A DNA stretch of 64,000 nucleotides from Thermoplasmata archaeon. Lineage in GTDB: Archaea > Thermoplasmatota > Thermoplasmata > Lutacidiplasmatales > UBA184. A program made the position numbers and the translations under genes. The stretch lies in NCBI GenBank assembly GCA_030038095.1, contig JASHPK010000060.1, forward strand, positions 25,877 to 89,876, in the 5' to 3' direction. Below are positions 16,923 through 25,314 of this stretch, piece by piece; position 1 is the stretch's first letter; each line of letters opens with the position of its first letter. The notes beneath the pieces were generated by a model, which worked only from the letters and a program-made list of their open reading frames with translations, searched no databases and had not been told where the DNA came from.

Positions 16923-17600
16923 TCATCCCTCGAGGCCGGAGTCCGTGATGCGGAACTCGGCCGTCCCTTCGGGAAGCGAACGGTGCTTGACGAGCGTGAC
17001 CCGGCGCCGGGCGCCGGGAAGTCGGTCGAACCGCAGGATCGTCTTCGCAACGTGGTTCACGAACGATCCGCCGAGCGGCTCGAGGGTCCCATCGCGGAGG
17101 TTGCGCCAGACTTGGTTCGTGACGAGGACCGGGACGTGCGCCGCGAGCGCCGTGGCGACCAGCTCCGCGAGTTCGAGGCTGAGCGCGGTCCGGGCGTCGT
17201 CCTCGTCCGCCCCCGAAAGGGACAGCCGGTAATAGAACGTCGCGGAGTCGACCACGATGAGCCCGACCGGCCGCTTGCCCTCGCGCGCGAGGGCGCACGC
17301 GGTCGCGACCGCCCGGCCCTCCTCCTCGAGGTTCTTCGGGGTCGATAGGAGGAACCGCTTGAGGATCCGTTCGAGGGAGTCGCCGGCGATCGAACGAAGG
17401 CGGTCGACGCTCACCCCCTCCGTGTCCACGTAGAGGACCCAGCGACCCTCCCGCGCGACGCGGTGGGCCACCTCGAGGCAGAGGAGGGTCTTGCCGCTCC
17501 CGCCCTCGCCATAGAGCTCGGTGATCGAGTCGGTCTCGAGCCCCCCACCCAGCAATCGATCGATCGATCCGACCCCGGTCGCGAGTCGGTCGGGCGGCAT
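16923..17600 (-). CDS. radB: DNA repair and recombination protein RadB
   Basis: RadB, 225 residues, the short euryarchaeal RecA/RadA paralogue without the N-terminal helix-hairpin domain. Walker A is GEGGSGKT (about residues 30-37), Walker B is LIVVDS (about 112-117), and VTNQVW follows. RadB acts as a recombination mediator that assists RadA. It lies 47 bases upstream of the ogt start on the same strand, forming a small repair pair. Confidence 0.92.
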   Translation of the reverse strand: MPPDRLATGVGSIDRLLGGGLETDSITELYGEGGSGKTLLCLEVAHRVAREGRWVLYVDTEGVSVDRLRSIAGDSLERILKRFLLSTPKNLEEEGRAVATACALAREGKRPVGLIVVDSATFYYRLSLSGADEDDARTALSLELAELVATALAAHVPVLVTNQVWRNLRDGTLEPLGGSFVNHVAKTILRFDRLPGARRRVTLVKHRSLPEGTAEFRITDSGLEG

Positions 17601-17650
17601 GGCGCGACCGAGAGTGACCGGGGGCTTAATCCCTCGGCCGCCGGGCGGCG

Positions 17651-18997
17651 CTAGGGCGCGACCGGGTACGGGGTGCCGAGCTCCGGGAGCCGCACCCGCG
17701 GACCCGCCGCACGGAACGCCTCAGGATGCTCGGTGTGGATCGGGTAGACGGTGGACGGATCGACCGAACGGACGAGCTCGAGCAGCTCCGGACCGGACGC
17801 GTGTCCGCTCGCGTGCATCTGGTGGAACTCGAGCCCGAAGTGGTCGATCCAGTTGTGGAGGACCCGATCGTCGACATCGTCCTCGCTGAACGGCTCGCTC
17901 ATCGAGTGGACAAACGGGCTCCCTTTCGGCGGGCGAAGGTCGATGAGCTCGGGGAAGTGCATGAGGTCGATCGCGAGCAGGTAGTGGGCCCCCCGCTTCC
18001 GGACCTCCTCGGCCGGGATCGCGTCGTCGAGGAAAGGGGCCTCCCACTTGAAGAACCGCTTCTTCTTCCGGGCGTAGACGACCACCCCGTCCGTTCCCCC
18101 CGCGACCGGGAGCGGACCGCCGGGGAAGACGGGAGCGACCTCTTGGAGGAGGTGCGCGGTGCGCGTCGAGACGAGGAGTTCGCGGCCGGAGGCGACGGCG
18201 GCGTCCCGCAGCGTACGCAGGCGGTCGAGGTCCCGGGGGTAGGTGCACGCGAGCGCGAGGTTCGTGCTGCGTTCGAGCACCGCGTCGACGCCCCGCCGGA
18301 CGCCGAGCTCGCTCAGGTTCCGTCGGGGGTCTGGGCCGGCCCGGGTTCCCTCGATAAGGAGGGCAGCCGGCCGCTCCTCGGCCGCGGCCTCGAAGAACGC
18401 CTGGGTGTCGGCCGCCCGGGGGCCGTGGTGGCGGAAGTCGCCGGTGTAGACGACCGTTCCCTCGGACGTGCGGACGAGGAAGCCGTACGCGAACGGAATG
18501 GAGTGGTCGACCGGGAACGGGACGACCTCGAGGTTGCCGACGCGGACGGGCCGGCGGTCCTCGAAGAGGTGCCAGGCGTGCTCGCCGTACTTCATGACGG
18601 TCCCCGACCCCTCGATCGCCGCGAGGAGCCGCCGGGTGCCCCGCCCGACGTGCACCGGGATTTCGGGATCGAGAAGGCGCAGGTAGCCCGCGTGGTCCGC
18701 GTGGGCGTGGCTGACGAACACGGCGTGGATCTCGGGCGGGCGGTATCGGAGGTCCGCGTCGGCGAGCGCCTCGGCCGAGTAGAGCCCCTCGACCCGGGGC
18801 AACAGGTCGAACTCGAGGAGATCCTTGACCGGGCTCGTCGAGCGGGGCTGGAGGAAGTCGACGTAGAACTCCTCGAACCGGGGCGAGAAGGACGGGCCGA
18901 AGTCGAAGAGGATCTGGTCCGGCCCGTCGCGCAGGAGGATCTTGTTCCCTCCGATCTCGCGCACCCCGCCGAGGAAGGTGAGGGTCGGTCCGGACAC
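17651..18997 (-). CDS. MBL-fold/beta-CASP ribonuclease, RNase J-like
   Basis: Metallo-beta-lactamase nuclease of about 448 residues. Core motifs are FLGGVREIGGNKIL near the start, SHAHADHAG (zinc ligands, about residue 99), DHSIPFAYGF, VYTGDFRHHG, then the beta-CASP part ending with HQMHASGHAS and YPIHTEHPEAF. It lacks KH domains, so it is not the CPSF1-type factor; RNase J-like is the best guess. The frame stays open to TTG 19219, but GTG 18997 starts just before the conserved core and has an AGATAC box 25 bases upstream, so I chose it. Confidence 0.8.
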   Translation of the reverse strand: MSGPTLTFLGGVREIGGNKILLRDGPDQILFDFGPSFSPRFEEFYVDFLQPRSTSPVKDLLEFDLLPRVEGLYSAEALADADLRYRPPEIHAVFVSHAHADHAGYLRLLDPEIPVHVGRGTRRLLAAIEGSGTVMKYGEHAWHLFEDRRPVRVGNLEVVPFPVDHSIPFAYGFLVRTSEGTVVYTGDFRHHGPRAADTQAFFEAAAEERPAALLIEGTRAGPDPRRNLSELGVRRGVDAVLERSTNLALACTYPRDLDRLRTLRDAAVASGRELLVSTRTAHLLQEVAPVFPGGPLPVAGGTDGVVVYARKKKRFFKWEAPFLDDAIPAEEVRKRGAHYLLAIDLMHFPELIDLRPPKGSPFVHSMSEPFSEDDVDDRVLHNWIDHFGLEFHQMHASGHASGPELLELVRSVDPSTVYPIHTEHPEAFRAAGPRVRLPELGTPYPVAP

Positions 18998-19254
18998 GAA
19001 CGGCCGGACGCGCCCGAAGCGTATCTGCGTTCGGTCCGGAGGGTCCCGGGGGGAGACGACGTTCCTCCCCGGGTACGGCGGGGAAGGGGTCGAAGCGGGC
19101 GCCACCCCCGCGAGTTTCTCCCGAACCTGCCCCGGAGTGAGACACCCGTTCCGGCGGGGAATTCCTCGCCGGTGGCAGGGACCTCCGGCCGCGTCCGAGT
19201 CGGCCTCGGGGTCAACCAAAGCTTCAAATCCGCCACCCCGCGTTTATTTCATCG
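18998..19254. other. Intergenic stretch with an open minus-strand frame
   Basis: The minus-strand frame of the nuclease continues without a stop to 19219 but reads as low-complexity Pro/Arg/Gly sequence with no recognisable domain. The TTCAAAT element at about 19224-19230 probably drives the pilin-like gene at 19255. Nothing else is seen. Confidence 0.4.
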
Positions 19255-20157
19255 ATGCGTCCTTCTCGCAGACGCTGGCGTCACGCCCGACGGGGGGTCG
19301 CCACGATCATCGGGACGATCCTGTTGCTCGCGCTCACCATGGTGGCCGGCGCGCTGCTCTGGTCGTTCCGGATCTATACGCCCCCCGCGCCGCCCTCGAT
19401 CTCGGTCGCGGTCCGCACGGGGAGCAGCCAGCCCGCCTGGGGAGACCCGACCGACTGCCAGCCGTGGGGCACCTGGACCTACCCGCTCACGGACTCGGAG
19501 AAGACTCCGTGGGAGAACGACTGGTACGACGAGTGCTATCTGACGCCGACCGGGAACTTCTCGGCGATCAACGTGACCCAGATCATCATCTCGGGGGTGT
19601 CGCCGAACAACATCCCGCTCACTGAGATCCAGTTCCAGTTCATCTGCAACAACGCGAGCAGCACGGGCGGCACGACCATCCTGGTCCAGGGTTCCCTCGA
19701 TTCGATGGTCTGGTTCCCGGGCGTCTCGACCGAGCCGGCGCCGAATGCCCCGAGCCTCGGATACTGTGGGAACTTCGACGCGGGAGGGTACTCGGGCGTC
19801 GCGGGGCTCACGCCCGCGAACGGAACGCTCTACAACCGCCTCGGGATGTTCTTCCCCCTGATCGGCAGCTCCTCCGTGCTCACGGTCGGGGATACCCTGA
19901 TCCTGTACATCCACAACGGCGGCTGGCCGATCACGTTCCTCTGCGTCGCCGCCTCGGTCGGGCTGTACGCTGCGAGCGACTGTCCCCACGGGGACTCGGC
20001 GACGCCCCAGCTCGACTACGACGACTACCACGGGGCGCCCCCGTGGTGCTTCACCTCGTACAACGCGTGCGACATCATGCTGACCTACACCGGCAATCCC
20101 GCGACCCGCCTCGCGCTGATCCCGGTGAGCACGCTCGCGCCCCCGACCAACCCCTAA
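19255..20157 (+). CDS. Secreted pilin-like protein (archaeal type IV pilin N-terminus)
   Basis: 300-residue protein beginning with a basic leader and the hydrophobic segment GVATIIGTILLLALTMVAG (residues 14-32), the hallmark of archaeal pilin/archaellin precursors processed by a prepilin peptidase after the ARRG-type site. The mature part is Asn/Ser/Thr-rich with several N-glycosylation sequons and eight or so cysteines, suggesting a disulfide-bonded extracellular domain. A TTCAAAT box about 28 bases before the ATG fits leaderless expression. A second anchored secreted protein follows at 20236. Confidence 0.75.
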   Translation: MRPSRRRWRHARRGVATIIGTILLLALTMVAGALLWSFRIYTPPAPPSISVAVRTGSSQPAWGDPTDCQPWGTWTYPLTDSEKTPWENDWYDECYLTPTGNFSAINVTQIIISGVSPNNIPLTEIQFQFICNNASSTGGTTILVQGSLDSMVWFPGVSTEPAPNAPSLGYCGNFDAGGYSGVAGLTPANGTLYNRLGMFFPLIGSSSVLTVGDTLILYIHNGGWPITFLCVAASVGLYAASDCPHGDSATPQLDYDDYHGAPPWCFTSYNACDIMLTYTGNPATRLALIPVSTLAPPTNP

Positions 20158-20235
20158 GGTCGACGGGACCACCGGGGGGGACCGAGCGATGGATGCGGTC
20201 GGGAGCGCCGGACGGCCGTGCGTTCGCCGCGGCGG

Positions 20236-20724
20236 ATGGTCGTGATGCGGAAGCTGGGACGACGCCGCCTGCTCGCCCTGATGATCGCAATCGCGGCGAG
20301 CGTCGTCGTGGTCCTCCTCGTGCTGATCGGGATCGGGATCCTCCGGCTCCCCACGCCGTCCCCCCCGAGCGTCACGGTCGACACCGCGGTCTGGCACATC
20401 CTTCAGGGCAACACGTCGTTCGGGTTCGGCTGGTTCGGGCCGTCGGTCCGGTACGTGAACAACACCGGGGGGCTGCCCCTCACGGTCTCCTCGGGGTCGA
20501 CGTTCACGATGGAGATCACGCTCTCCAATCTGGACAACAAGAACCACACGATCTACAATGTCTCCGTCGCTCCTCCGTTCCTCCATGCGACCCCGGTGCG
20601 CGGGATCGGCGTCGCCGTGGTCCCGGGCAGCGACGAGTGGTATGTGGTGGTGAGCGTCGAGGCCCCGACCGTCTCGTCGGATTCGACCTACGAGCTCGCC
20701 CTCACGCTGAACGCCCTCGCCTAG
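20236..20724 (+). CDS. Membrane-anchored extracellular protein
   Basis: 162-residue protein with a basic N-terminus and one hydrophobic anchor (about residues 11-34). An extracellular domain of beta-rich character follows, with NNTGG, NHTIYNVS and other glycosylation sequons. I do not recognise the family. The ATGs at 20236 and 20245 and GTGs nearby are all in frame; only the length of the short cytoplasmic tail changes. It is probably co-transcribed with the pilin-like gene 78 bases upstream and may form part of the same surface structure. Confidence 0.6.
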   Translation: MVVMRKLGRRRLLALMIAIAASVVVVLLVLIGIGILRLPTPSPPSVTVDTAVWHILQGNTSFGFGWFGPSVRYVNNTGGLPLTVSSGSTFTMEITLSNLDNKNHTIYNVSVAPPFLHATPVRGIGVAVVPGSDEWYVVVSVEAPTVSSDSTYELALTLNALA

Positions 20725-20775
20725 CCGTGAACCGGCGGTCCCGGTCGGCCGGCAGACGTTTGGGCCCCGATCGGA

Positions 20776-20910
20776 TCAGCGGGCCTTCAGGACCTTCTTC
20801 ACGTTGGGATGTTCCTTCGTGAAGATCTTGCCCCCGCAGTTGTCGCAGCGGACCCCGAAGAGGTTCGCGTCCGACGGGAGCGCCTCCCCACAGCGGATGC
20901 AGCGGAACAT
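20776..20910 (-). CDS. rpoP: DNA-directed RNA polymerase subunit P (Rpo12)
   Basis: A 44-residue zinc-ribbon protein. CIRCG (residues 4-8) and CDNCGGKIF (residues 22-30) provide the four metal-binding cysteines, and the C-terminus KEHPNVKKVLKAR matches the Rpo12/Rpb12 ending. It joins the Rpo3-Rpo10-Rpo11 assembly platform of RNA polymerase. It is the last gene of the exosome-proteasome cluster, 27 bases after the rpl37ae stop, as in many euryarchaea. Confidence 0.93.
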   Translation of the reverse strand: MFRCIRCGEALPSDANLFGVRCDNCGGKIFTKEHPNVKKVLKAR

Positions 20911-20937
20911 CGATGCGAAACGACGGGTTCGGGGCGC

Positions 20938-21207
20938 TTAAGCGTTGCCCGGGGCCGTCTCCTTCTCGGTCCGCGTGATCGGCGGCGGCGCCTGGAACAC
21001 GTATGCGTTCGAGGCGTAGCGGGTGTGACAGCGCGAGCACTCGAAGACGCCGCTCGCGACCCGGCGCAGGGTCACGGTCGAGCACCGCGGGCAGGCCGAC
21101 CTCCGCTCCCGGGCACGGTCAATGTCGATGACCCGCCGGCGGATCCGTAGGCCGTAGCGTGCGCCCATCCAGCCGGCCGGGCCCACCTTCTTCGTCCGCT
21201 TGCTCAT
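20938..21207 (-). CDS. rpl37ae: 50S ribosomal protein L37Ae (eL43)
   Basis: eL43, 89 residues, a zinc-ribbon ribosomal protein. The N-terminus MSKRTKKVGPAGWMGARYG and the motifs CPRCSTVTLRRVASGVFECSRCH (four Cys) are diagnostic. ATG 21207 overlaps the rrp42 stop (ATGA). The linkage to rrp42 and rpoP is the conserved archaeal arrangement. Confidence 0.95.
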   Translation of the reverse strand: MSKRTKKVGPAGWMGARYGLRIRRRVIDIDRARERRSACPRCSTVTLRRVASGVFECSRCHTRYASNAYVFQAPPPITRTEKETAPGNA

Positions 21208-21995
21208 GCGGAACCCCCCCCGCGGGCGAGCCCCCGGAGCCGGTCGCCGTGGACGAACGCCCGACGCGCGACGTCCTTGACGTCGTCCGGGCTGAACGCT
21301 CCGACGAGCCCCTTCTGCATCGCGACGATCTGACCGGTCTCGTCCGTGGCCACGGTCAGGCGGCCCTGGGCGGCCCGCTCCTCGTCGAAGGTCGGGTCCA
21401 CGGCGATGGTGTCCCCGAGCCGCACGAACGTGCACTCGATCGGGAAGTGGCGGACCTCGAGCGGATAGTCGGCCTCGGCGACCTCGAACCGCTTCGCGGG
21501 CACGGTGGCGTGGGCGAGGGCGCTCACCGCGCTCAGGAGGGCCGTGTCGATGAGGTTGCCCGCGTGGCCGAGCGCGTGCATGTCGACGTAGCACACCCAG
21601 CTCTTCTCGCTCGGGGTCACGCACAGTCGCGTGAGGTCGATCGTCTCGGCCGCCCGGATGGCCCGGTCGACGACCCGGGAGACCTCGATCGCCCCGGGCT
21701 GGGGCGGGCCGGGCTCGAAGACGGGGCTCGAGAGGGGAACGAGCTCGGCGTTGGTCGTGAGGACCCCCGCGTTCGGCGTGTCGGGGAACGGCTTGCCCGG
21801 CTCGAGCTTGATCCCGCAGAGGACCGCGGTATCCCCGATGCGCGCGAGGGCGGAGCCGTCCGCGGTCGCGACGAACCCGGGCTCGATCGAGACCGACCGG
21901 TACTCATCGGGACCCCGTCCGTCGAGCCGCTTGCCCTCGGCCGCGAGGTCGAGGATGTGGGTCGTGAGGATCTCGGCGCTGACCTCTTCGCTCAT
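21204..21995 (-). CDS. rrp42: Exosome complex component Rrp42
   Basis: Rrp42 (263 residues) is the non-catalytic RNase PH-like half of the archaeal exosome ring and pairs with Rrp41 for 3'-5' RNA degradation and tailing. Matching segments are GKRLDGRGPDEYR at the N-terminus, TAVLCGIKLEPGKPFPDTP, and the C-terminal GRLTVATDETGQIVAMQKG. Overlapping stop/start codons join it to rrp41 upstream and rpl37ae downstream. Confidence 0.96.
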   Translation of the reverse strand: MSEEVSAEILTTHILDLAAEGKRLDGRGPDEYRSVSIEPGFVATADGSALARIGDTAVLCGIKLEPGKPFPDTPNAGVLTTNAELVPLSSPVFEPGPPQPGAIEVSRVVDRAIRAAETIDLTRLCVTPSEKSWVCYVDMHALGHAGNLIDTALLSAVSALAHATVPAKRFEVAEADYPLEVRHFPIECTFVRLGDTIAVDPTFDEERAAQGRLTVATDETGQIVAMQKGLVGAFSPDDVKDVARRAFVHGDRLRGLARGGGSA

Positions 21996-22744
21996 GCAGC
22001 CCCTCCGGCGGCGGGCGTGAGCGCGTAGCGCTCCCGGAGCGCCTGCTTCATCTTCTCGTAGATCTCGCGGCAGCCCCGCACGCCGAGGTCGAGGCTCTGC
22101 GCGAGTTCCTCGGGGCTCATGTGGCCCTCCATCTGCAGCAGGACGAGCCGCCCCGATTGAGGCACGAGGGCCATCGGGAGGTCGGCCTCGCCGAAGTTGT
22201 CCTCCTCCTTCTTGAGGTCGAGCGCGATCGCGCCGCCGACCTTCCCGACCGCGACCGCGGGGAGGAGGTCGACCATCGGGATCCCGGCGTCCGCGAGCGC
22301 GACCGACGCCGCGACGAGCCCGGCGCATCGGGTTCCGGCGTTCGCCTGGAGGACCTCGATATAGACATCGATGCTCGTCCGCGGAAACTCCTCGGCGAAG
22401 ACGACCGACTCGAACGCCTCCGCGATCACCTTGGAGATCTCCTGCGAGCGGCGGTCGAGCCCCGGCCGCTTGCGCTCGTCGACCGAGAACGCCGCCATGT
22501 TGTAGCGGCACTGGATCACGGCCTTGTTGTTCTGTTGCAGGTGACGCGGATGGACCTCTCGGGGCCCGTAGACCGCGGCCATCACCTTGTTCGCGCCCCA
22601 CTCGACGAACGCCGACCCATCGGCCTGGCGCAGCGCGCCCGCCTGGATCCGGATCGGTCTCAGCTCGTCGAGGCGACGCCCGTCGATCCGGAGCCCCTCG
22701 GGGCTCAATAGGACCGGCACCTCCTTCGCTCCCACGCTTCCCAT
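21992..22744 (-). CDS. rrp41: Exosome complex component Rrp41 (catalytic)
   Basis: Rrp41, 250 residues, the catalytic RNase PH subunit of the archaeal exosome. RIDGRRLDELRPIRIQAG, VYGPREVHPRH and RYNMAAFSVDERKRPG are family hallmarks. The acidic segment DLKKEEDNFGEADLP near residues 188-202 carries the catalytic aspartate region. It is coupled to rrp42 by an ATGA overlap and lies 20 bases after rrp4. Confidence 0.96.
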   Translation of the reverse strand: MGSVGAKEVPVLLSPEGLRIDGRRLDELRPIRIQAGALRQADGSAFVEWGANKVMAAVYGPREVHPRHLQQNNKAVIQCRYNMAAFSVDERKRPGLDRRSQEISKVIAEAFESVVFAEEFPRTSIDVYIEVLQANAGTRCAGLVAASVALADAGIPMVDLLPAVAVGKVGGAIALDLKKEEDNFGEADLPMALVPQSGRLVLLQMEGHMSPEELAQSLDLGVRGCREIYEKMKQALRERYALTPAAGGAA

Positions 22745-22764
22745 GTTTGACTCCTGTGGAACTT

Positions 22765-23646
22765 CTAGAACGGACCTTCCCCCGAGCCTTCCCCGTCCGA
22801 CGCATCGCCTTCGTCGGGCTCTTCCTCCCCGTCCTCGTGGACGGGATGGTGGGGCGTCGGCGGCACCGCCGCATCGCGGTACTCCGACTCCCGCTGGGGC
22901 GACACGGGGCCCGACCGGTCGGTCGGGGCGGTCGACACGAGCAGGCTCTCGACCCGATCCGTGAGGCCGGGGCGCTGGCCCTCGGCGTCGATGATGCGTA
23001 GCGCCTCCGTCACCCGTCGGATGGCCTCGGGCGTCCCGTCGACCCAGACGCGGCCGTTCTGGCCCACGGCGATGTGCGCCCCGGTGTGGCGGGTGATCGT
23101 CTGGATCATCGAGCCACCCCGACCGACGACGCGGGGCACTCGCGCCGGCGAGATGCTGACGATGGTGCCGCCCTCGAGCTTCCCGAGCCCCTCGCCGTTC
23201 ATCGTGACCCCGATGCGGCCGGTCGGGTCGAGGTTTTCGACCTGGACGATCACGGCGTCTCGGACCCTCAAGTATCGGTCGGTCTCGCCGACCTCGACGT
23301 CCCACGGCGTGCCGGTCATGTGGAGCGGCGCCCACCGCGGGGCGCCGATGTCGAGGAGCCAGAACGTCCCTTGGACGTCGGTCACGGTGCCGATCACGGT
23401 GTCCCCGGGCTTCGGGATGTACCGGCCCGACAGCGGGACCACCTGCACGAACGGCGGTCGGCGGGAGAGCAGTCCGAGCACGCTCGCGTAGACCTTGCCC
23501 CCGGTCCGATACGTGCCGGGCCCGGGCTTGAGCCCTGGGCCGGGGATCTCTTCACCGGGAAGAACTAGTACCCGGTCCCCGGAGGGAGGCGAGGAGGATT
23601 CCTCGCGGCCACGCCGACGGTGGCCCGGACGATGACCTCTAGACAT
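22765..23646 (-). CDS. rrp4: Exosome complex RNA-binding protein Rrp4
   Basis: Rrp4 forms the RNA-binding cap of the exosome. Visible domains are an N-terminal region ending in GTYRTGGKVYASVLG, an S1 domain (YIPKPGDTVIGTVTDV, about residues 76-91) and a KH domain with the GRGG loop (VVGRGGSMIQTI, about 172-183). The C-terminal ~55 residues are an acidic, Glu/Asp/Gly-rich tail and the first 25 are basic; both extend beyond the folded core. It is 293 residues, longer than typical for this reason. Confidence 0.95.
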   Translation of the reverse strand: MSRGHRPGHRRRGREESSSPPSGDRVLVLPGEEIPGPGLKPGPGTYRTGGKVYASVLGLLSRRPPFVQVVPLSGRYIPKPGDTVIGTVTDVQGTFWLLDIGAPRWAPLHMTGTPWDVEVGETDRYLRVRDAVIVQVENLDPTGRIGVTMNGEGLGKLEGGTIVSISPARVPRVVGRGGSMIQTITRHTGAHIAVGQNGRVWVDGTPEAIRRVTEALRIIDAEGQRPGLTDRVESLLVSTAPTDRSGPVSPQRESEYRDAAVPPTPHHPVHEDGEEEPDEGDASDGEGSGEGPF

Positions 23647-23682
23647 TCTCTGTGCTGCACCGGGCCGCGCGACGGGAGTGTC

Positions 23683-24378
23683 CTATTTAACCAAAGCGGT
23701 CTCGGCGGCGCCCTTCGTGCGCGCGTTGAGCTTCTCGTAGAGCTCGGTCTGCACCCCTGCCGGTATCTCGACGATCCCGCTCCACGAGCCGTCCCCCATC
23801 CACTGCTCCTCGAGGACCCGGCCGATCCCCTTGAGTTCCCCGATGACCCGGGGGTAGTGCTGCGCCGGCAAACGGACCCGGACCTTCACCACGTCGAGTC
23901 GGATCGGGATCAGCGGTCGCAGCTTCGCGAGGACCTCCTGCACCTGGACGTCGACCGGACGGAACGGGTCGATGTGCACCTTCGCCTCGGCCATCGCGGC
24001 CTCGATCCGGGCGGGAGGATGCGGCGCCCCCGTCTGCGGGTTCATCGCGTTCCGGGCGATCGTCGCGACGATCTGCTTGTGCTTCGCCGCCTGGAGGGTG
24101 TGGCGCTGCTCCGTCGTGACCTGGACCTCGCCCTTCAGCACGATCTGCTTCGCGATCGCGGCGAGGTCCCGGGTGTGGAACGTGCGCTCGAGGTGCTCTT
24201 CGCTGATCTTGTCGCCCTTCTTCGCGTCCTTGAAGACCTGGTCGAGGGCCAGCTTGTCCGAGAGGTCGACGTCCTTCCCGTCCTTCAGGTCCTGAACGGC
24301 CTTCGGATCGACGAGCACCTCGAAGCGCGATCCCTGGGTCTCCCAGCGGGCGATGACGGCCTCCTCGACGGTCACCAT
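23683..24378 (-). CDS. sdo1: Ribosome maturation protein SDO1 (SBDS)
   Basis: SBDS-family protein of 231 residues, which in eukaryotes helps release the anti-association factor eIF6 from new 60S subunits. The N-terminal domain (VEEAVIARWETQGSRFEVLVDP) and the central KGDKISEEHLERTFHT and IVATIARNAMNPQTG are diagnostic. It lies between psmA and rrp4, its conserved place in archaeal genomes, with gaps of 27 and 36 bases. Confidence 0.96.
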   Translation of the reverse strand: MVTVEEAVIARWETQGSRFEVLVDPKAVQDLKDGKDVDLSDKLALDQVFKDAKKGDKISEEHLERTFHTRDLAAIAKQIVLKGEVQVTTEQRHTLQAAKHKQIVATIARNAMNPQTGAPHPPARIEAAMAEAKVHIDPFRPVDVQVQEVLAKLRPLIPIRLDVVKVRVRLPAQHYPRVIGELKGIGRVLEEQWMGDGSWSGIVEIPAGVQTELYEKLNARTKGAAETALVK

Positions 24379-24405
24379 GGAGGAGCCTCGCGCCCCACGC
24401 CCCCG

Positions 24406-25161
24406 CTAACTGCGACCCGAGCGGCTCGATGGCCCGGCCGCGGGAAGGCGCGCGACGAACTTCTGGATCTCGTCCCCCGACAGGCGGGTCATCCCGCCCT
24501 CCGTCTGGACGGTGCACACCTCGACTTGGGCGAGGCTTCCCCCTTCGTCGAGGCCGGCGCGAAGGCCTTCGAGGGCGAGCAAGATCGCGCTGTCCCGGTC
24601 CATCCCGGGGCGGTACTTCTGCTCGAAGAGCTCCATCACCGGCCCCTTGTTCCCCCCGGTGCTCGCGGCCTTGAAGCTCGTGAGCGATCCCGACGGCTCC
24701 GTCTCGAACAGGTGGACCCCGCTGTCGTCGTAGCCCCCGACCAGGAGGGCAGTGCCGAACGGGCGCACCCCGCCGAACTGCGTGTACTGCTGCTTGTAGT
24801 CGCAGATCCTCCGGACGAGGAGGTCCACCGACATCGGCTCGGCATACGTCACCCGGTTGATCTGGGCGGCGAGCCGGGCGTAGTCGACGAGGACGCGCGC
24901 GTCGGCGACGAGACCGGCGGTCGCGCAGGCGATATTCTCATCGATCTGATGGATTTTCTCGAGGCTTGACGGCTCGGCGAGCTTGGGGTTCGGGATCCGG
25001 CGGTCGGCGATCAGCACGACGCCGGTGTCGTACACCACGCCCGCGGTCGTCGCTCCCCGACGGACCGCCTCGCGCGCGTACTCGACCTGGAACAGCCGGC
25101 CGTCCGGCGAGAAGACCGTGATCGCCCGGTCGTAGGCCATCTGGCCGGGTTGCATCTCCAT
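24406..25161 (-). CDS. psmA: Proteasome subunit alpha
   Basis: Alpha-ring subunit of the 20S proteasome, 251 residues, which gates substrate entry. The N-terminal signature AYDRAITVFSPDGRLFQVEYA (residues 9-29), the ADRRIPNPKLAEPSS segment and RPFGTALLVGGYD are typical. The first gene of the minus-strand exosome-proteasome operon, it has a strong TATA box at 25194. The beta subunit is not in this window. Confidence 0.97.
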   Translation of the reverse strand: MEMQPGQMAYDRAITVFSPDGRLFQVEYAREAVRRGATTAGVVYDTGVVLIADRRIPNPKLAEPSSLEKIHQIDENIACATAGLVADARVLVDYARLAAQINRVTYAEPMSVDLLVRRICDYKQQYTQFGGVRPFGTALLVGGYDDSGVHLFETEPSGSLTSFKAASTGGNKGPVMELFEQKYRPGMDRDSAILLALEGLRAGLDEGGSLAQVEVCTVQTEGGMTRLSGDEIQKFVARLPAAGPSSRSGRS

Positions 25162-25193
25162 CGCGCTCGCCCCGTCCCGGCACCGAGGCCCCC

Positions 25194-25200
25194 TTTATAA
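25194..25200 (-). promoter_or_regulatory. TATA box of the exosome-proteasome operon
   Basis: TTATAAA on the minus strand is centred about 36 bases before psmA ATG 25161. It is one of the strongest AT-rich elements in the window and is placed to drive the seven-gene operon down to rpoP. Confidence 0.65.
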
Positions 25201-25314
25201 CAGGCACCGGGGCGATTACACCGTCGTCAGCGGATTACGGACCGACGTGCGGCGCCTCGGCCTCCCGGTCCCGCGGCCGACAAGCGTAAGAGCCGGCCCG
25301 GGCCCACGAGGTCG

